Positions 31,431-43,324 of a DNA stretch of 64,000 nucleotides are shown piece after piece. A model generated the notes under the pieces. That model was not told where the DNA came from and did not search any database. It saw only the letters and a list, made by a program, of their open reading frames with translations. The stretch is from Calcarisporiella thermophila CBS 279.70 (Eukaryota > Calcarisporiellomycota): NCBI RefSeq assembly GCF_041956535.1, contig NW_027192195.1, positions 1,186,653 to 1,250,652 on the forward strand. The letters are read 5' to 3'. Made by a program: the position numbers and the translations under genes. Each line of letters begins with the position of its first letter. Position 1 is the first letter of the stretch.

Positions 31431-32382
31431 ATGTCTTCCACCGACAAAAGTTATGATGAAATGACGCCAGAAGAGCGCAAGGAGTACGACCAGAAGCAGC
31501 GAGAGAAGGAGCAGGCAGAGCAGGATGGTGATTATACCGATTGAAATTAAGCATTCTTGCGCGATCACACTCAAATCTCTATACTAGCTCTCCCTTATAA
31601 GTGGAAGCAGACATTGCAGGATGTGGACATAACCGTCCCGGTGCCTAAGGGTACGCGTGGACGTGATGTTGTGGTAGAATTCAAGCGAAAATCGCTCAAA
31701 GTTGGCTTGAAAGGCAAAGAGCCAATTATCGAGGTATTACCCATATTTTTTCTCGGACTTGTTGATTGGACACATGACGAAGAATTTTCCTATAATGATT
31801 AGGGCGAATTATGTAAAGAAATAAAAATGGAAGAGTCGACTTGGACATTGGGTAAATTCACTTTGTTCTAGTTTAGATCTGGTGTGGAAAATGGTGCGCT
31901 AATAGCTTATTTGCTCTGTGTAGAGGACCAACGCGAAATCGCAATCCATCTTGAAAAGGTGAATCGCATGGAGTGGTGGCAAAATGTAATTACTACCCAT
32001 CCCGCCATTGACACTACGAAGATCGAGCCCGAGAATTCTAAGCTTGCGGATTTAGACGGCGAGACGCGCAGCATGGTGGAGAAAATGATGGTGAGTATAA
32101 GCATATCGATGGAAAGCTTGTCTTATTTCGCGATCGTTTGCTACGCGACCTCTGTTACGAAATACTGAGACCATTTATTTGTAGTTTGATCAGCGGCAAA
32201 AGGCGATGGGCCAGCCTACCAGCGACGAATTGAAAAAGCAAGAGATGCTCAAGAAGTTCCAGGCACAGGTAAGAAACTAGGACTAATATGAAATGGCCTC
32301 TCCACGGGCAGCTAACGCCTGGATTTCTCCTCTATCATGGCAGCACCCTGAGCTCGACTTTAGCAAAGCCAAGATGCTCTAG
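31431..32382 (+). CDS. NudC, CS-domain dynein/Hsp90 co-factor
   Basis: Nuclear distribution protein C stabilises LIS1 and dynein components through a p23-like CS domain. The N-terminus ([22 protein letters not shown]) is a short charged helix. The CS domain starts [40 protein letters not shown] and continues through [26 protein letters not shown]. The C-terminus ends [16 protein letters not shown], the diagnostic NudC tail. About six exons; the join TTG G|AG GAC restores the Glu of WTLED. It follows ISCA1 by 300 bp on the same strand. Confidence 0.93.
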
Positions 32383-32873
32383 CCCTGCTCGATAACCCAT
32401 ATGAAAGCACTTGATCTCTATGTAATTAGCACTTTGTCAATAAACTTCTCTCCCTGCTTCAAACTTGCTCCCTTAGAGGGTCGGAAGGTTACTGAATCCT
32501 TTCGCTTGAAACTGTTGCTTGAACCTCCTCATGGCCTGAATCCGTACTTTTGGGTTTCAGCTCTTCAACAAGGCCTCTAGGTTGCGTCGCGTGTAGGCTT
32601 TCTTTTTTTGTAACTGGGACGAGCCACTAGAGTCTGCCGGTGATTGGCTGGACTGATGATTTCAATCAAATAGAAAACGCGCGAAAGTGCCTTGTTACTC
32701 AAAATAGCTAACAGACAAGTTACGCGTTTCTCTATTTCATTCAGTCTTGGCCTTAGTTTTGGTCGTTGTTTGGGTTGCTTACTATCGCGGATAGAAGAGT
32801 CGAATTTCTCTTCGATTATTCCTCGCCTTTTTTCTCCTCACGTCTTTTCCCCCTCCTCCATCAGTTCATCGTA
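32383..32873. other. Intergenic / RhoGAP 5' region
   Basis: 491 bp with NudC 3' end (CAATAAAC near 32436) and the RhoGAP promoter. Nothing specific seen. Confidence 0.4.
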
Positions 32874-35196
32874 ATGGTCTTCAATGAAGATGCTCGATCT
32901 AAGCGCCGCCAAAAGACTAAATCGCTCCAGCTTACCGCTGCAGGGCTTGCTTCAGTCATAGGCCTAGTCCCTGCATCGAAGGAGCGAAGGCCCATTTCTA
33001 CCATGGTTGCGCCATCGCCGGTGCTGAGCGAGGGAAATGATTTTTATTCCAGTTCTGGAGACTGGAGAGATTCACCCGATGCAGAAATGGATGGGGAAAC
33101 ATTAGTGAATTATTTATGCGACTTAGATGTAAGTGGGGCCTTTGTTCTTATGCACAATGGAGAGATGCAACTAAATCCTTTTAATAGTGTGGACTTCAGG
33201 TTCTGTTGTCACACGTCAAGTTGGATATGCTAGCATGCAAGGTAGGAATTAGAGTCTACTCTAAAGATCAAAGACATTCTCATACTTAAAATTCCTATTT
33301 ACGGAATAGGACGCGATGACATTTTTAAAGAAACGCGCAGCCATCGAGGAAGAATACGGTCGCTCTATGTTGAAACTTTCACAGAGCATGTATGATTTAG
33401 CCGAAAAGAATGGCTACAGAAAAAATGGGTAAGAGCGCTTTTATCGATACCCCAATAAAATGAAAGAATCATTCAGATACCACTTTTCTCTTTTCTTAGA
33501 ACATACGGTGAAGCATGGAGTGAAATCTTAAAAGTGCACGAGAAAATCGCAGAACAACGCATTAAATTCTCAAAAGATATTGGGGAAGTTGCCGATGAAG
33601 TGCAGGCCCTGTTTAAGCAAACAGATCGCTCACGAAAACAGGTAGATTCCATGGCATTTTACTTGGTTAGTCCCTACTGACATGAGTCGATTTGGAATGC
33701 TTCTATTATCGTCTTTTAGCTAAAGGATACAGGGCAAAAGCACGAGAGACTACTGCAGGACGCCGAGCAATCATTGGATAAAGTAATTTTATTTTGCCGC
33801 ATTTTCCCCTTGATCGCCCATATGGATCCGCTCACACTATGTCTTTAGGCAAAGTTGAAGTACGAATTATGTAGCGAGGACTGGGAGCGCAGCATTCTTC
33901 AAAAGAATGGCGAGCCTGTCCAGCCCAGGCGTTCCAAGTCCGTGAGCTTGTTCAAGCAACCCAAAACACCCGGCCAGCTTGTAAAGCTTGAGGAAGAGGC
34001 ACGTATGAAGGCGGCGCTCGCAAATGAAAACTACAAAGCTCAACTAACCCGGACAAATCAGGCCCGACACGAGTTTTATTCCACCCACTTGCCTCGCATT
34101 CTGACGGTGAGCCTACATCAAACATTCTGTAATGAAATTCCTCCTACCTAACTCTGTCGCATAATAGATGTTAAAAGAAACCGAGGACGAGTGTAGTGTT
34201 GCCCTTCGATACCAACTCGCACGATATGCCTTTATTTATGAGCAATCTCTAACTTCCGAGGCTATCATCATCGACGATGATGACGGCCACGGGCTCCGTT
34301 CCATCACCGAGCGCATCAATTACCAGGCAGACTTGCAGGAATATGTGAAGCGCTTTGCGGGATCAACGCGGAATAAGGGCGCACCAGAACGACTCTATAG
34401 CGAATATGCATCAGTAAATACATCCCTAATTTTTCGTTGTGGCGCCATTTTGTCTCATACAATTCTATTCTGTTCATAGCAATCTCAGCCCCAGCTCCAT
34501 CTTCAACAGCCCGTTTCTAACCCTAAGCCTATCTTTGGTATCGACCTTTCGGTGCAACTAGAGCGCGACCAGCGAGATGTTCCATTAATTCTGGCAAAAT
34601 GCGCCCAGGCGATCGAGCAATATGGGCTCACGTCTCAGGGGATATACCGGGTGTCTGGGACAAATACTCAAGTCCAAAAACTGCGGCAAGCATTCGATCG
34701 CGACGCTGAGGCGGTTGATCTGAACACAGAGGAATACTTGTCGGATATCAACATCGTGGCCGGGGTTCTTAAACAGTGGTTCCGCGAGCTGCCAGATCCG
34801 CTTTTGACGAGAGGCATGTATGCGGATTTCATACACGCTAGTAAACTGGAGGACGAGCGGTCCCGTGTGATTGCCACCCACGAGGCTGTAAATCGTCTTC
34901 CAGACGCCAACTACGCAACGCTAAAGTTTTTGATGTGCCACCTTGACAAGTAAATAGCAATGGCCACTGTTTTTATCTGACCCATAGTAATGCTTACATG
35001 AATGGTCCCACTCTTTAGGATACAGCAAAATCAACGGCACAATAAAATGGGCATTTCGAATTTGGCGGTCATATGGGGTCCAAACCTGTTGGGCGCGACC
35101 GGCGAGGAGGCACTTGCCGACATGGGCAACCAGTGTCGAGTGGTGGAAATTATATTAGAAAACTACGCAGTCATATTTGAAGCAGATGATGAATAG
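32874..35196 (+). CDS. F-BAR plus RhoGAP protein, Rgd1-like
   Basis: Start ATG 32874 (MVFNEDARSKRRQKTKSL). After about 80 Ser-rich residues an F-BAR/FCH domain runs through several exons (FLKKRAAIEEEYGRSMLKLSQ, YGEAWSEILKVHEKIAEQR, HEFYSTHLPRIL, LKETEDECSVALRYQL). The RhoGAP domain starts IFGIDLSVQLERDQRDVPLILAKC and has the arginine finger in GIYRVSGTN (34639). It ends with NKMGISNLAVIWGPNLLG. This is the architecture of yeast Rgd1, a GAP for Rho3/Rho4 at growth sites. At least nine exons; some short joins (around 33130-33310) were not resolved base by base. Confidence 0.9.
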
Positions 35197-35590
35197 GTAT
35201 CCCCATTTAAGTAGAAGAATCGACTTCTCATAGTGAATTATCTCGTATATATATCATATTATCTCGCGTTTCTCGTTTATTTTCTTTTTTTTTTTGTTCC
35301 CTTCTTCATTCCCCCCTTACTTCCCTCAGAACAATAACTTTATTCTTTTCCGCTCATTTCCTTATCTTCTTTTCTATTTCTAATTTTTTGTGATGTTCTT
35401 TGCGAAAAATTGATTTTTTATAAATTCATCTGTAATCAAAGTCCAAAATTTATATAGAGTTGGTAAAAATAAGGGTGGTGTTGGAAATAGAAGAATGATG
35501 ATGCAAAAAAAAAGGGGAGCAATGTTTTTTCTTTCACAGAGTAATATTACACATTAAACACGGGGACAAATAGACACTATAAATACTCGA
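35197..35590. other. Convergent 3' region RhoGAP/BET1
   Basis: AT-rich interval holding the two 3' UTRs; T-rich tracts. No feature recognised. Confidence 0.45.
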
Positions 35591-36031
35591 CTATTTTCTG
35601 CTCCATAGTATTAGCCAATAAATGACAATGAATGCACCCACTGCACATGCCACATAATAGCACATCATCTTTTTATGCCGTGCTGATGTCATGGCGGAGA
35701 GTCTGCGTACCGTGCCAGAGAAAAGACTGCCAAAACCACCCATATTGTTTTGCTGCAGGAATACATTGGTAAATTATAAGAATTGGGCAGAACAGATAAA
35801 GAGAATTATTACCATTCCATCAAGGTATCGATTTTGCTCTTCCACATCACGGTGGATGTCAATGGTAACATGCTTGAGGGCGCGGACCTTGGCATCTAGC
35901 TCCTGCATCCGCAGATCATTTTGCTGTTCAAAGAGGTATTCGGTGTTTTCTTGGCGTATCCGTGAGGAAGATGAATTGGATCCGTTCCTACCAGTGGAAT
36001 AGAGGGGTTCAGCATAAGGATCAATGTCCAA
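35591..36031 (-). CDS. BET1: ER-Golgi Qc-SNARE BET1 (5' exon unresolved)
   Basis: Tail-anchored SNARE for ER-to-Golgi vesicle fusion. The main exon reads LDIDPYAEPLYSTG, a linker, then the SNARE motif EYLFEQQNDLRMQELDAKVRALKHVTIDIHRDVEEQNRYLDGM. The 3' exon gives GGFGSLFSGTVRRLSAM and the membrane anchor CYYVACAVGAFIVIYWLILW, very like animal BET1. The stop TAG is at 35591-35593. The frame is closed just upstream by a TAG that is also part of an acceptor-like TTAG|ACGG at about 36046, so a short first exon must exist. ATG 36130 (MTSPYSKWLNFN) is a candidate but needs a weak GTCTGC donor. It diverges from RPN3, whose ATG is at 36245. Confidence 0.88.
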
Positions 36032-36244
36032 GAAGAAGGCCGTCTAATTACCACATGATCCCACTGATGATTTATAAAGGTAGCGACCGCAGACGTTAAA
36101 GTTTAACCACTTCGAATATGGACTGGTCATTGAAGGCCAAGCCACCCATTATCAAATTGAAGGGATTGCGCGTCCTTTCCTTTTCTCGTCTTAATCGCTC
36201 CGAATATTTAGAAGAAAGAAGAAGAGTGTTAAGATTTGCACAAA

Positions 36245-38214
36245 ATGGAGAACAAAATGGACGTTGAGGTGGAGATCCCCGAAGAGAAGCGGAAAGAAGA
36301 AACCGACGCACTGGTCATTGCTGGTACTTGATGTGAATTCCTAGCCTACTTTCAAGTTTGATTAATTCTTTTTTTTTTTTTACTTTCCTCCTTTGACCAG
36401 ACATCAAGGCTAATTTCTCCCACTTGGAGCGCGCTGTTCAATCGCTTGAAACCCGTTTCACCGCACGTGCTCTGCGATCCAATGCTTCTATTCGGCGGCG
36501 ATTAAATGCCGAGGTGCTAGAACGCGTGATAAAAGACACTCATTCGAAGAGTACGTTGGATTTGTTATGGTTACTATGAAATCTATGGTTCACAGTGCAT
36601 TAATGTGTCTAGGTAACGATGTGAAGACTTTATTATCCTACATAGACAAGGTTAATTTCAATACCACGTTTTTGCTGTGGATCCTATTCTAAACTTATTC
36701 GTTCTATTTTTATTCTAGGATGTTGAGTCAATGGATCTCGAGACACCCAATTCCGACCAGCAAGTGTTGCCTGAAGTGGATATTTATTTGCGACTGTTAG
36801 TGCTGTTATATCTGCTTGACAAGGAGCAGTATGATAAAGTAATGTCGACGGTTTCTTCGAAATAACTCTTTCCTGCTAATACAAGCGTAATGACAATATT
36901 AGGGTATTAAACTGGCCGACGAGACAGTTGCTAAGGTGCAAGCGCTTAATCGACGCACGATGGACTTGCTCCAGGCACGCGTCTACTTCTACTATGCACG
37001 CTTCCACGAAATCAAAGGACAACTGGATCAGATTAGACCGTAAGCCTGCGAGATAGAACCATTCTTCTCCGAATCGGAAGTTTAGACTATTTCACTTTAA
37101 TAGAACCCTGTTGGCTGCCCAACGCACTACTGCACTTAGACGCGATGACGAGTCTCAAGCCACCCTCTTGAATTTGCTACTACGCAACTATCTCCACTAT
37201 AATCTCTATGACCAAGCCGATAAGATAGTCTCTAAAGCAACCTTTAGCGATCAAGTTGCCAATGCACAGCTTGCCCGCTATGCATACTATCTCGGTTTGT
37301 TACATTATCGACTAGGTTAGGATTTTCTGAGCTAATTTTTTTTTGTATTAAGGTCGAATCAAGGCTATCCAGCTGGAATACAGCACAGCACACACGCAAT
37401 TACTGCAAGCAATTAGGAAGGCGCCCCAGACACCGGCTGCTACTGGATTCCTTCAAACAGTAAGAAGTCATTTTACTCGCTTTTCATCGCGACATTTCTC
37501 ACTATCTGACCGTGTCCTCTCTCATCATCAGGTTCATAAGCTGTTTGTCATTGTGCAGTTGTTGATGGGTGATATTCCTGAGCGCTCGATCTTCAGACAA
37601 CCGACCCTGCGAAAAGCCTTGACACCCTATCTCCATATTGTGCAAGGTAAACCTCCAAACTCACTCTTCGACCTTTTGTTAACGTGGCTAATGCAAATGG
37701 ATGGGTTTTAGCGGTAAGAGTGGGTGACCTTGCCAAATTCCAGGATACACTCCAAGCGCACAGTGTGACTTTCCGTGCCGACAAAAACTACACACTTATC
37801 CAGCGGTTGCGTCACAATGTTATCAAGACCGGAGTGCGTATGATCTCGCTCTCCTACTCACGCATTTCTCTGCGAGATATTGCGGTTAAGCTGCGGCTGG
37901 ATAGTGAGCAGGACGCGGAGCATATCGTGGCCAAGGCAATTCGCGACCGTGTCATTGACGCCGCGCTTGATCACGAGCGGGGCTTCATGTGGTCGCGTGA
38001 GAATCCTGACGTATACTCGACAAATGAGCCTCAGGCAGCGTACCATCACAGGATACGGTTTTGCCTGGACCTGCATAATGATGCAGTGCGGGCCATGCGG
38101 TTCCCTCTGAATGCTCACCGCAAGGAGCTTGTGAGTGCAGAGGAGGCACGGGAGCGGGAGCGGGAGCTAGCCAAGGAAATCGAGGACATTGAGGATGAGA
38201 TGGACGAATTTTAA
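36245..38214 (+). CDS. RPN3: 26S proteasome lid subunit Rpn3 (PSMD3)
   Basis: Regulatory-particle lid component. Start ATG 36245 ([19 protein letters not shown]). Exons encode a helical-repeat N-terminus ([71 protein letters not shown]). The PCI domain in the last exon reads [35 protein letters not shown], then [28 protein letters not shown]. The acidic C-terminal helix ([12 protein letters not shown]) is characteristic. About nine short-intron exons; the intron near 37320 is only about 40 nt. Confidence 0.94.
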
Positions 38215-38439
38215 GATAGACGGGCGTGTGAGGGTGCAGCTTGTGAGATATATTATTACTCGTCTTACTACACATCAGTAAAAACATGGATACAATAAAA
38301 AAAACATGGTTATATGTTTAAGAGAGAGCATGTTCCCGCTTGCAAAGCTGAATCTGGGAACCATAGGAGAGAAAGGGAAAAGGAAGAATCTTCACGTGTC
38401 TAATGAATTGGGGGAATAAATTAACTCGATATGAATGAA
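38215..38439. other. Convergent 3' region RPN3/TMEM19
   Basis: 225 bp; AATAAA at about 38294-38299 on + is a likely RPN3 poly(A) signal. Nothing else. Confidence 0.5.
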
Positions 38440-39518
38440 TCAAGGAGAATATACAAAATGGGCTCCTATCCCGGCGGTCAAAAACGCAGTGAGCAGCGAT
38501 GAAATAAAGTTGATTTGGTGGCCATCTAATATGTTGACCCCATTCACCTTCTTAACTCCCTCAGCCTTGGTCAGGGTGACTTTTCCTTCTTTCTCGAGGT
38601 AGAGCGATTCCTCGAGCGTCGCTCCCAGTAGTGAGTCGATGAGGGATCCCATGAGTCCCGCGAGAGCACCAATCCAAACAAGATTTAAAGTGGGTAACCA
38701 CCCCACTCTCGCATAGCAAAGAGGTTGACTAAACAGTAGCGAGACCGATGCAACCAGCCCAATTAAGGAGCCTCCTATTAAAGAAGCTGCAAGGCCGAGA
38801 GGTGAAACCGCGCCGTTGGTGCCGGGAGGAACCTAATACATTAAAAAAATTCCTTGAGCGTGAGTCGAAATGAGAAAAATAGGAGAACATTCGTATATAC
38901 TCTGCGAAGAGTTGTGATGAGGATTGGCCAGCCTTTGTTAAGGACACCAATCTCACTGGACCATGTGTCTCCATTACAGCAAGCATAGTGACTAAATATT
39001 CAACCGTGAATAAGTAGGTGGATAGAGATCCGGCAAAATAACCATGTCAGCGTTACCCAAGGTAAAAAAGTATGATATTGCATGCTAGTGGATCAAAGGC
39101 AAAGCAGTCGGTCGAAATGCTACCCCGATAATGAGAATAGGTGTAAATGAGGGCAGCGGCCGTACCAGTAGCTCCATTAGCAAGTACTTGTATCCAATTT
39201 CTTTGTCCGCCTATAAGACATTTTCATCCCCGCATTATTCCAATAATTCAAAAAATAAAACATCGACTAATGCTTTAGCAATTTACCTTCAACGTAATCT
39301 GCATCTAACTCTTTCTTTCGCGCAGCCTTTAATTTGGTTAATCGGGAACTCGAGAAGAAAAATGTAAGTAACACGGTGGTGAATAGACTAAGAGGAGAAG
39401 TGAAGGTCGCAAATCCAACGAGTGATGCAAAAATAATCCCGCTAGTGGAGAGGGAGCGTTTTCGATAGCCATGATAGGCTATAATGGCCACAAAGATGAG
39501 GGCAAGTAGAATGTGCAT
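38440..39518 (-). CDS. TMEM19/DUF92 membrane protein
   Basis: Integral membrane protein of the TMEM19 family, related to plant VTE6 (phytyl-phosphate kinase); the eukaryotic substrate is unclear. Start ATG 39518 (MHILLALIFVAIIAYHGYR). Exon 1 has two hydrophobic segments and SGIIFASLVGFATF, the family's N-terminal motif. Following exons give GQRNWIQVLANGATGTAAALIYTYS and PPGTNGAVSPLGLAASLIGGSLIGL, both matching TMEM19 blocks. The end is GALAGLMGSLIDSLLGATLEESLY ... TAFLTAGIGAHFVYSP. About four or five exons. Confidence 0.87.
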
Positions 39519-39768
39519 GCCTATTCAATAGAGTAATTGGAAAACTAGAGTCGCGATTTTCCTAAACGGAAATCGCATTTAGAAAGAGGCTCAGCAAACC
39601 CAAATGGGAGGTTCAACAAAGTAGCAGCCCGAATCAAATACGAATTTGAATTATGATTAAATAAATCATTTAGAAATAATAGGTATTACTTCATAAACAA
39701 CTCTTATTTATAAAACATTAATATAGTAGAAAAACCTAATCACTCAGCTATTCCTCCGTAAATACCAA
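39519..39768. other. Intergenic, TMEM19 5' region / island boundary
   Basis: Too short to contain the missing P-loop part of the NB-ARC gene that follows. No feature seen. Confidence 0.4.
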
Positions 39769-40908
39769 ATGGACGATGCTGGGGCGTTAAAATTGCTACT
39801 TAGGAAAGAAGAGATAAATGAAGACTCTGATCCTGACGCTCTCAAGCTCGTAAAACAGCTCAATTTTCTGCCTCTTGCAATCGAACTAGCCGGTGCGGTC
39901 TTGAGAAATGATCCTAAACTCACAGCTGGAGAATATCTTTACGGTAATCAGAATCCTGGTATTCTTGAAGACCAAATTATGGAACTTCAAAAGTGTATTA
40001 GCCCCGAAGCTGTGAACCAGCACACACTTTCGAATACTCAAAGACCGTCTTGACTGCATGTAAACGCATGTTCGACCGAATCGAACCACAAAAATTGGCC
40101 CTTTTTCGATCTATTGCATTGCTACATCAGGATGATATTCTTATTTCGCTATTTGACAACCATTCTGACCTGATCCTTGGTCTCGATAGTAGACTATGCT
40201 CCAGTGTATTAATCATTTACATTTTGCAATTGTCTAAATACTCGCTCATCAATCCGTTAAAAGACGAGGGAAGAGATATTACCGCCGCTGATAGCTTTTC
40301 TATTCATCGCTTAGTGCAGAAAGTCATGCTTTATGAAATGTGCCCATCAGAAAAATTGCAACAATGTGAAAAGCTTATCATAGCATTGAAGTAGAGAAAC
40401 AGGAGGTATGGAGGTAGAGAAACAGCTTCCCAAGAATTACGTTCCTTCAAACCACCAATTTCGAAGGATTATGCAATTATATGCGTCCCATATGCAACAT
40501 GTCATTCAAATAATGGAAACGTATAAAGAGAATAAATTCTCCTATAATAACGACTTATTAGACCTTCTCTCGCCAACAGTGATCTTTCTTGCGAGTAGAG
40601 TGCAGTTTGCGGAGGCCAGTAATCTAACTAAACTAGCCATTGATGCTTCGGAAGCAACAAATGGTAAGGGTCACCATTTGACGGCGAAAGCCGAGAGCAA
40701 TTTGTTTTATCTCTTCTTCATGAAGTGTGATTTCGGATCCTCGGAAACCCATTGTTATAATGCATTCACTATTCGCAAGTGGAAATTAGGTATAAAACAC
40801 AAGCTTACGCGGTCATCCCTTCATTATCTTGCGTTCATTTATTACAGGGTAGAAAAACGCGAGAGTACTTTGGCCCCTAGGAAAGAAAGAAAGAAAAGAA
40901 AAGAATAA
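39769..40908 (+). pseudogene. Decayed NLR-like gene: NB-ARC C-terminal part plus TPR
   Basis: The frame starts with the C-terminal part of an NB-ARC ATPase: ALKLVKQLNFLPLAIELAGAVLRN is the GLPL motif. No P-loop or Walker B lies upstream. After a one-base frameshift near 40020 it continues TFEYSKTVLTACKRMFDRIEPQKLALFRSIALLHQDDILISLF (winged-helix-like) and SFSIHRLVQKVMLYEM. A second ORF from 40408 has TPR-type helices (EASNLTKLAIDASEATNGKGHHLTAKAESNL; AFTIRKWKLGIKHKLTRSSLHYLAFIYYR). It runs into a purine-rich stretch (KERKKRKE). Fungal NB-ARC-TPR proteins are implicated in heterokaryon incompatibility and non-self sensing. Missing N-terminus and frameshifts suggest a pseudogene. Confidence 0.7.
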
Positions 40909-41041
40909 AAAGAAAGAAGCGGCAAACCACGACGATTATATTGCAATGCGATATTTAGTGGATCGCTTAAAGGAATAGGCCGGAAGAAAATTATGGAAAA
41001 GGAAATACAAAACACGTATAATAGCCGAAGTGAAGTAAGTT

Positions 41042-42701
41042 ATGTATGAGTATGGCAGAATCGATCAGACATCTCTTCACCAATCTGTTCAGAATGGCGA
41101 TGTTGATAGTGTAAGAGCTTTTGCCAGAAATTTCGAGCAATTTATTAATACCGGCGATAGATACGGTCTAATGCCCCTCCACTATGCAACGAAGGATAAT
41201 CTCATCCATATGGCTAGATTGCTTGTTACCGAATTGCGTGCTAAAGTGAACAGTATGGACGACGGAGGAAAAACTCCACTACACGTTGCAGCAGAAAACG
41301 GACATTACAATATGTTTACGAAGTTGGTAACATGGGGAACAGAGGTGAAGATGTGTGACAAATATGGACTGGCGTCAATGCATTTTGCAGCAGCAGGTGA
41401 GAAGTGTAAGTTGGTAAAGAGGCTGAGTAAACATTGTGATGCTGATGCAAATGCAAGGACCGAGGTGAGTGGACGCCGTTGCATTATGCTACGAGAGGAG
41501 GACACTTGGATTTGGTGAAGCTGTTGGTAGAGCAATATGGTGCGGATGCGAACGCCCAGGATGGGGGATGGACCTCGCTGCATTCTGCGACGAAAGGTGT
41601 AACACGACCAAACCTCTACCTCTTTTTATAATTAATATCACTTTCCTTTTATATACGTACTGACCACATGCTCATGAAACGAGTTTTTTTAAGGTTTTTT
41701 CCCCAGAGAATCATCTTTATTTAATACTCGATGTATTTTTCATTATTTCCTCACTGTTCTCTTGAATTCATTATTCATTCTGTTGAATTGAATTCATTAT
41801 TAATTAAGAATCCGAATCAATGAGTCTCAGAACTGTTACAGATGGGCATATAGAGCTCGAAAATATTTTGCTAGAGAATTACGGAGCGTATGCTAACCCG
41901 ACCGAACATGGATGGACCACTTTGCATTCCGCGGTGAAAAGTGGGCACATAGAGCGCGTGAAGCTGTTGGTAGAGCAACACAATGCTGATGTGAACGACA
42001 AGGATGATGGAGGGTGGACATCATTGCATATTGCGGTGTATTATGGGCATGTGGAGTTGGTGAAGCTGTTGGTAGAGCAATGCAATGCTGATGTGAAAGC
42101 CAAGAACGATAGGAGGTGGACATCATTGCATATTGCGGCGAATCGTGGACATGTGGAGTTGGTGAAGCTGTTGGTAGAGCAATACAAAGCTAATGTGAAC
42201 GCCAAGAATAATAAAGGGTGGACATCATTGCATAATGCGGCGTATCATGGGCATATGGAGTTGGTGAAGCTGTTGGTAAAGCAATACAATGCTGATGTGA
42301 ACGCCAAGAATGATGGAGGGTGGACATCATTGCATATTGCGGCGAATCATGGGAATGTGGAGTTGGTGAAGCTGTTGGTAAAGCAATGCAATGCTGATGT
42401 GAATGCCACAACTAAGGATAGATGGACACCATTGCATATTGCGGCGAATCATGGGAACGTGGAGTTAGTGAAGCTGTTGGTAGAGCAATGCAAAGCTGAT
42501 GCAAACGTTAAAACCCAGTACGGATGGCCGGCACTGAGGCTTGCTGAGAAAAAAAGGCACGGCATTGTTATTAAACTGTTGGAGAAAGTAACGAAGATTT
42601 CATATCGTCGCTACAGAGGAAATTTTAGCGCAAGTATACATTACAATACTTTGCTGATTCTTGGAAATTTAATGAAACTATTTCTCTATATAGCATCGTA
42701 G
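41042..42701 (+). CDS. Ankyrin-repeat protein with near-identical repeats
   Basis: ATG 41042 opens repeats GLMPLHYATKDNLIHMARLL, KTPLHVAAENGHYNMF and LASMHFAAAGEKCKLV. A one-base deletion near 41458 shifts frame; the alternative frame continues EWTPLHYATRGGHLDLVKLLVEQYGADANA and TSLHSATK. An intron (41597-41841, GTGTAA...ACAG) splits the next repeat precisely (K|DGHIELENILLEN). Seven further units follow, their W codons at 41913, 42015, 42117, 42219, 42321, 42423 and 42525, an exact 102-bp period. Units are nearly identical in DNA and differ mainly at the variable loop residues. It lies 130 bp after the NB-ARC/TPR relic and may be its ligand-sensing partner or 3' part. The frameshift may be a mutation or an assembly error. 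Confidence 0.8.
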
Positions 42702-43324
42702 TTGGGATTGGAAATTGGGTATTTAATAGTCCTCTAATGAGCTGTCAGATATCAGTATTCTGTTTTTTTTTTCCGGTGTTTTATGAGATTTTCGCATTTT
42801 TGTTATGTTTGTTAGTATCAGACCGTCTTGATTAATATCCCAAGATGGTCTGTTACTAATAATTTCTAAAATTTTTAGATCAAATATTTGATCCGAGATC
42901 TTATATTCTTTTTGATTGTCTATTCTGATTTAAAAACTATTTCTCTTTGTTCCACATCTATATTTTACCTGTCTATCATACGAACCCTGTTATATCATAC
43001 ATTCCCTTAGTTAGCTTAATTGGTATTACACCATTTTTTATAAAATCAATTGAAACTCCTGTAAGGTTACCATTACAAATCAATATCGTATATTTTGTTA
43101 AAGCAAATTATACAAGCTCCACCACCAGACATATCAGGGAGTATTGTTTGTAACTTTTCACTGATAAAGGCGTATCAAAAAGAAAAATTTCGTGGGATAT
43201 TTTTGCATCAATAAGCAAAGGTAGGCACATACCTTTGTAACTAAACAAGAAAATGCATTTATGGTCTGAAAGTCGTTCCAAGTTTTCTGTCAACCTAACC
43301 CTTTATTATATAATAATATATTCA
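42702..43324. other. Intergenic with a 19-bp-arm hairpin
   Basis: Left arm 42812-42830 and right arm 42841-42859 (TTAGTATCAGACCGTCTTG against its inverted copy, two mismatches), loop 10 nt. It could be a remnant terminal repeat of a transposon or a 3' structure of the ankyrin transcript. Otherwise nothing recognised. Confidence 0.55.

Noticed and set aside
41913-42600. CRISPR-like regular repeats
   Set aside because: The 102-bp period is the ankyrin coding repeat in an open frame, not repeat-spacer architecture.
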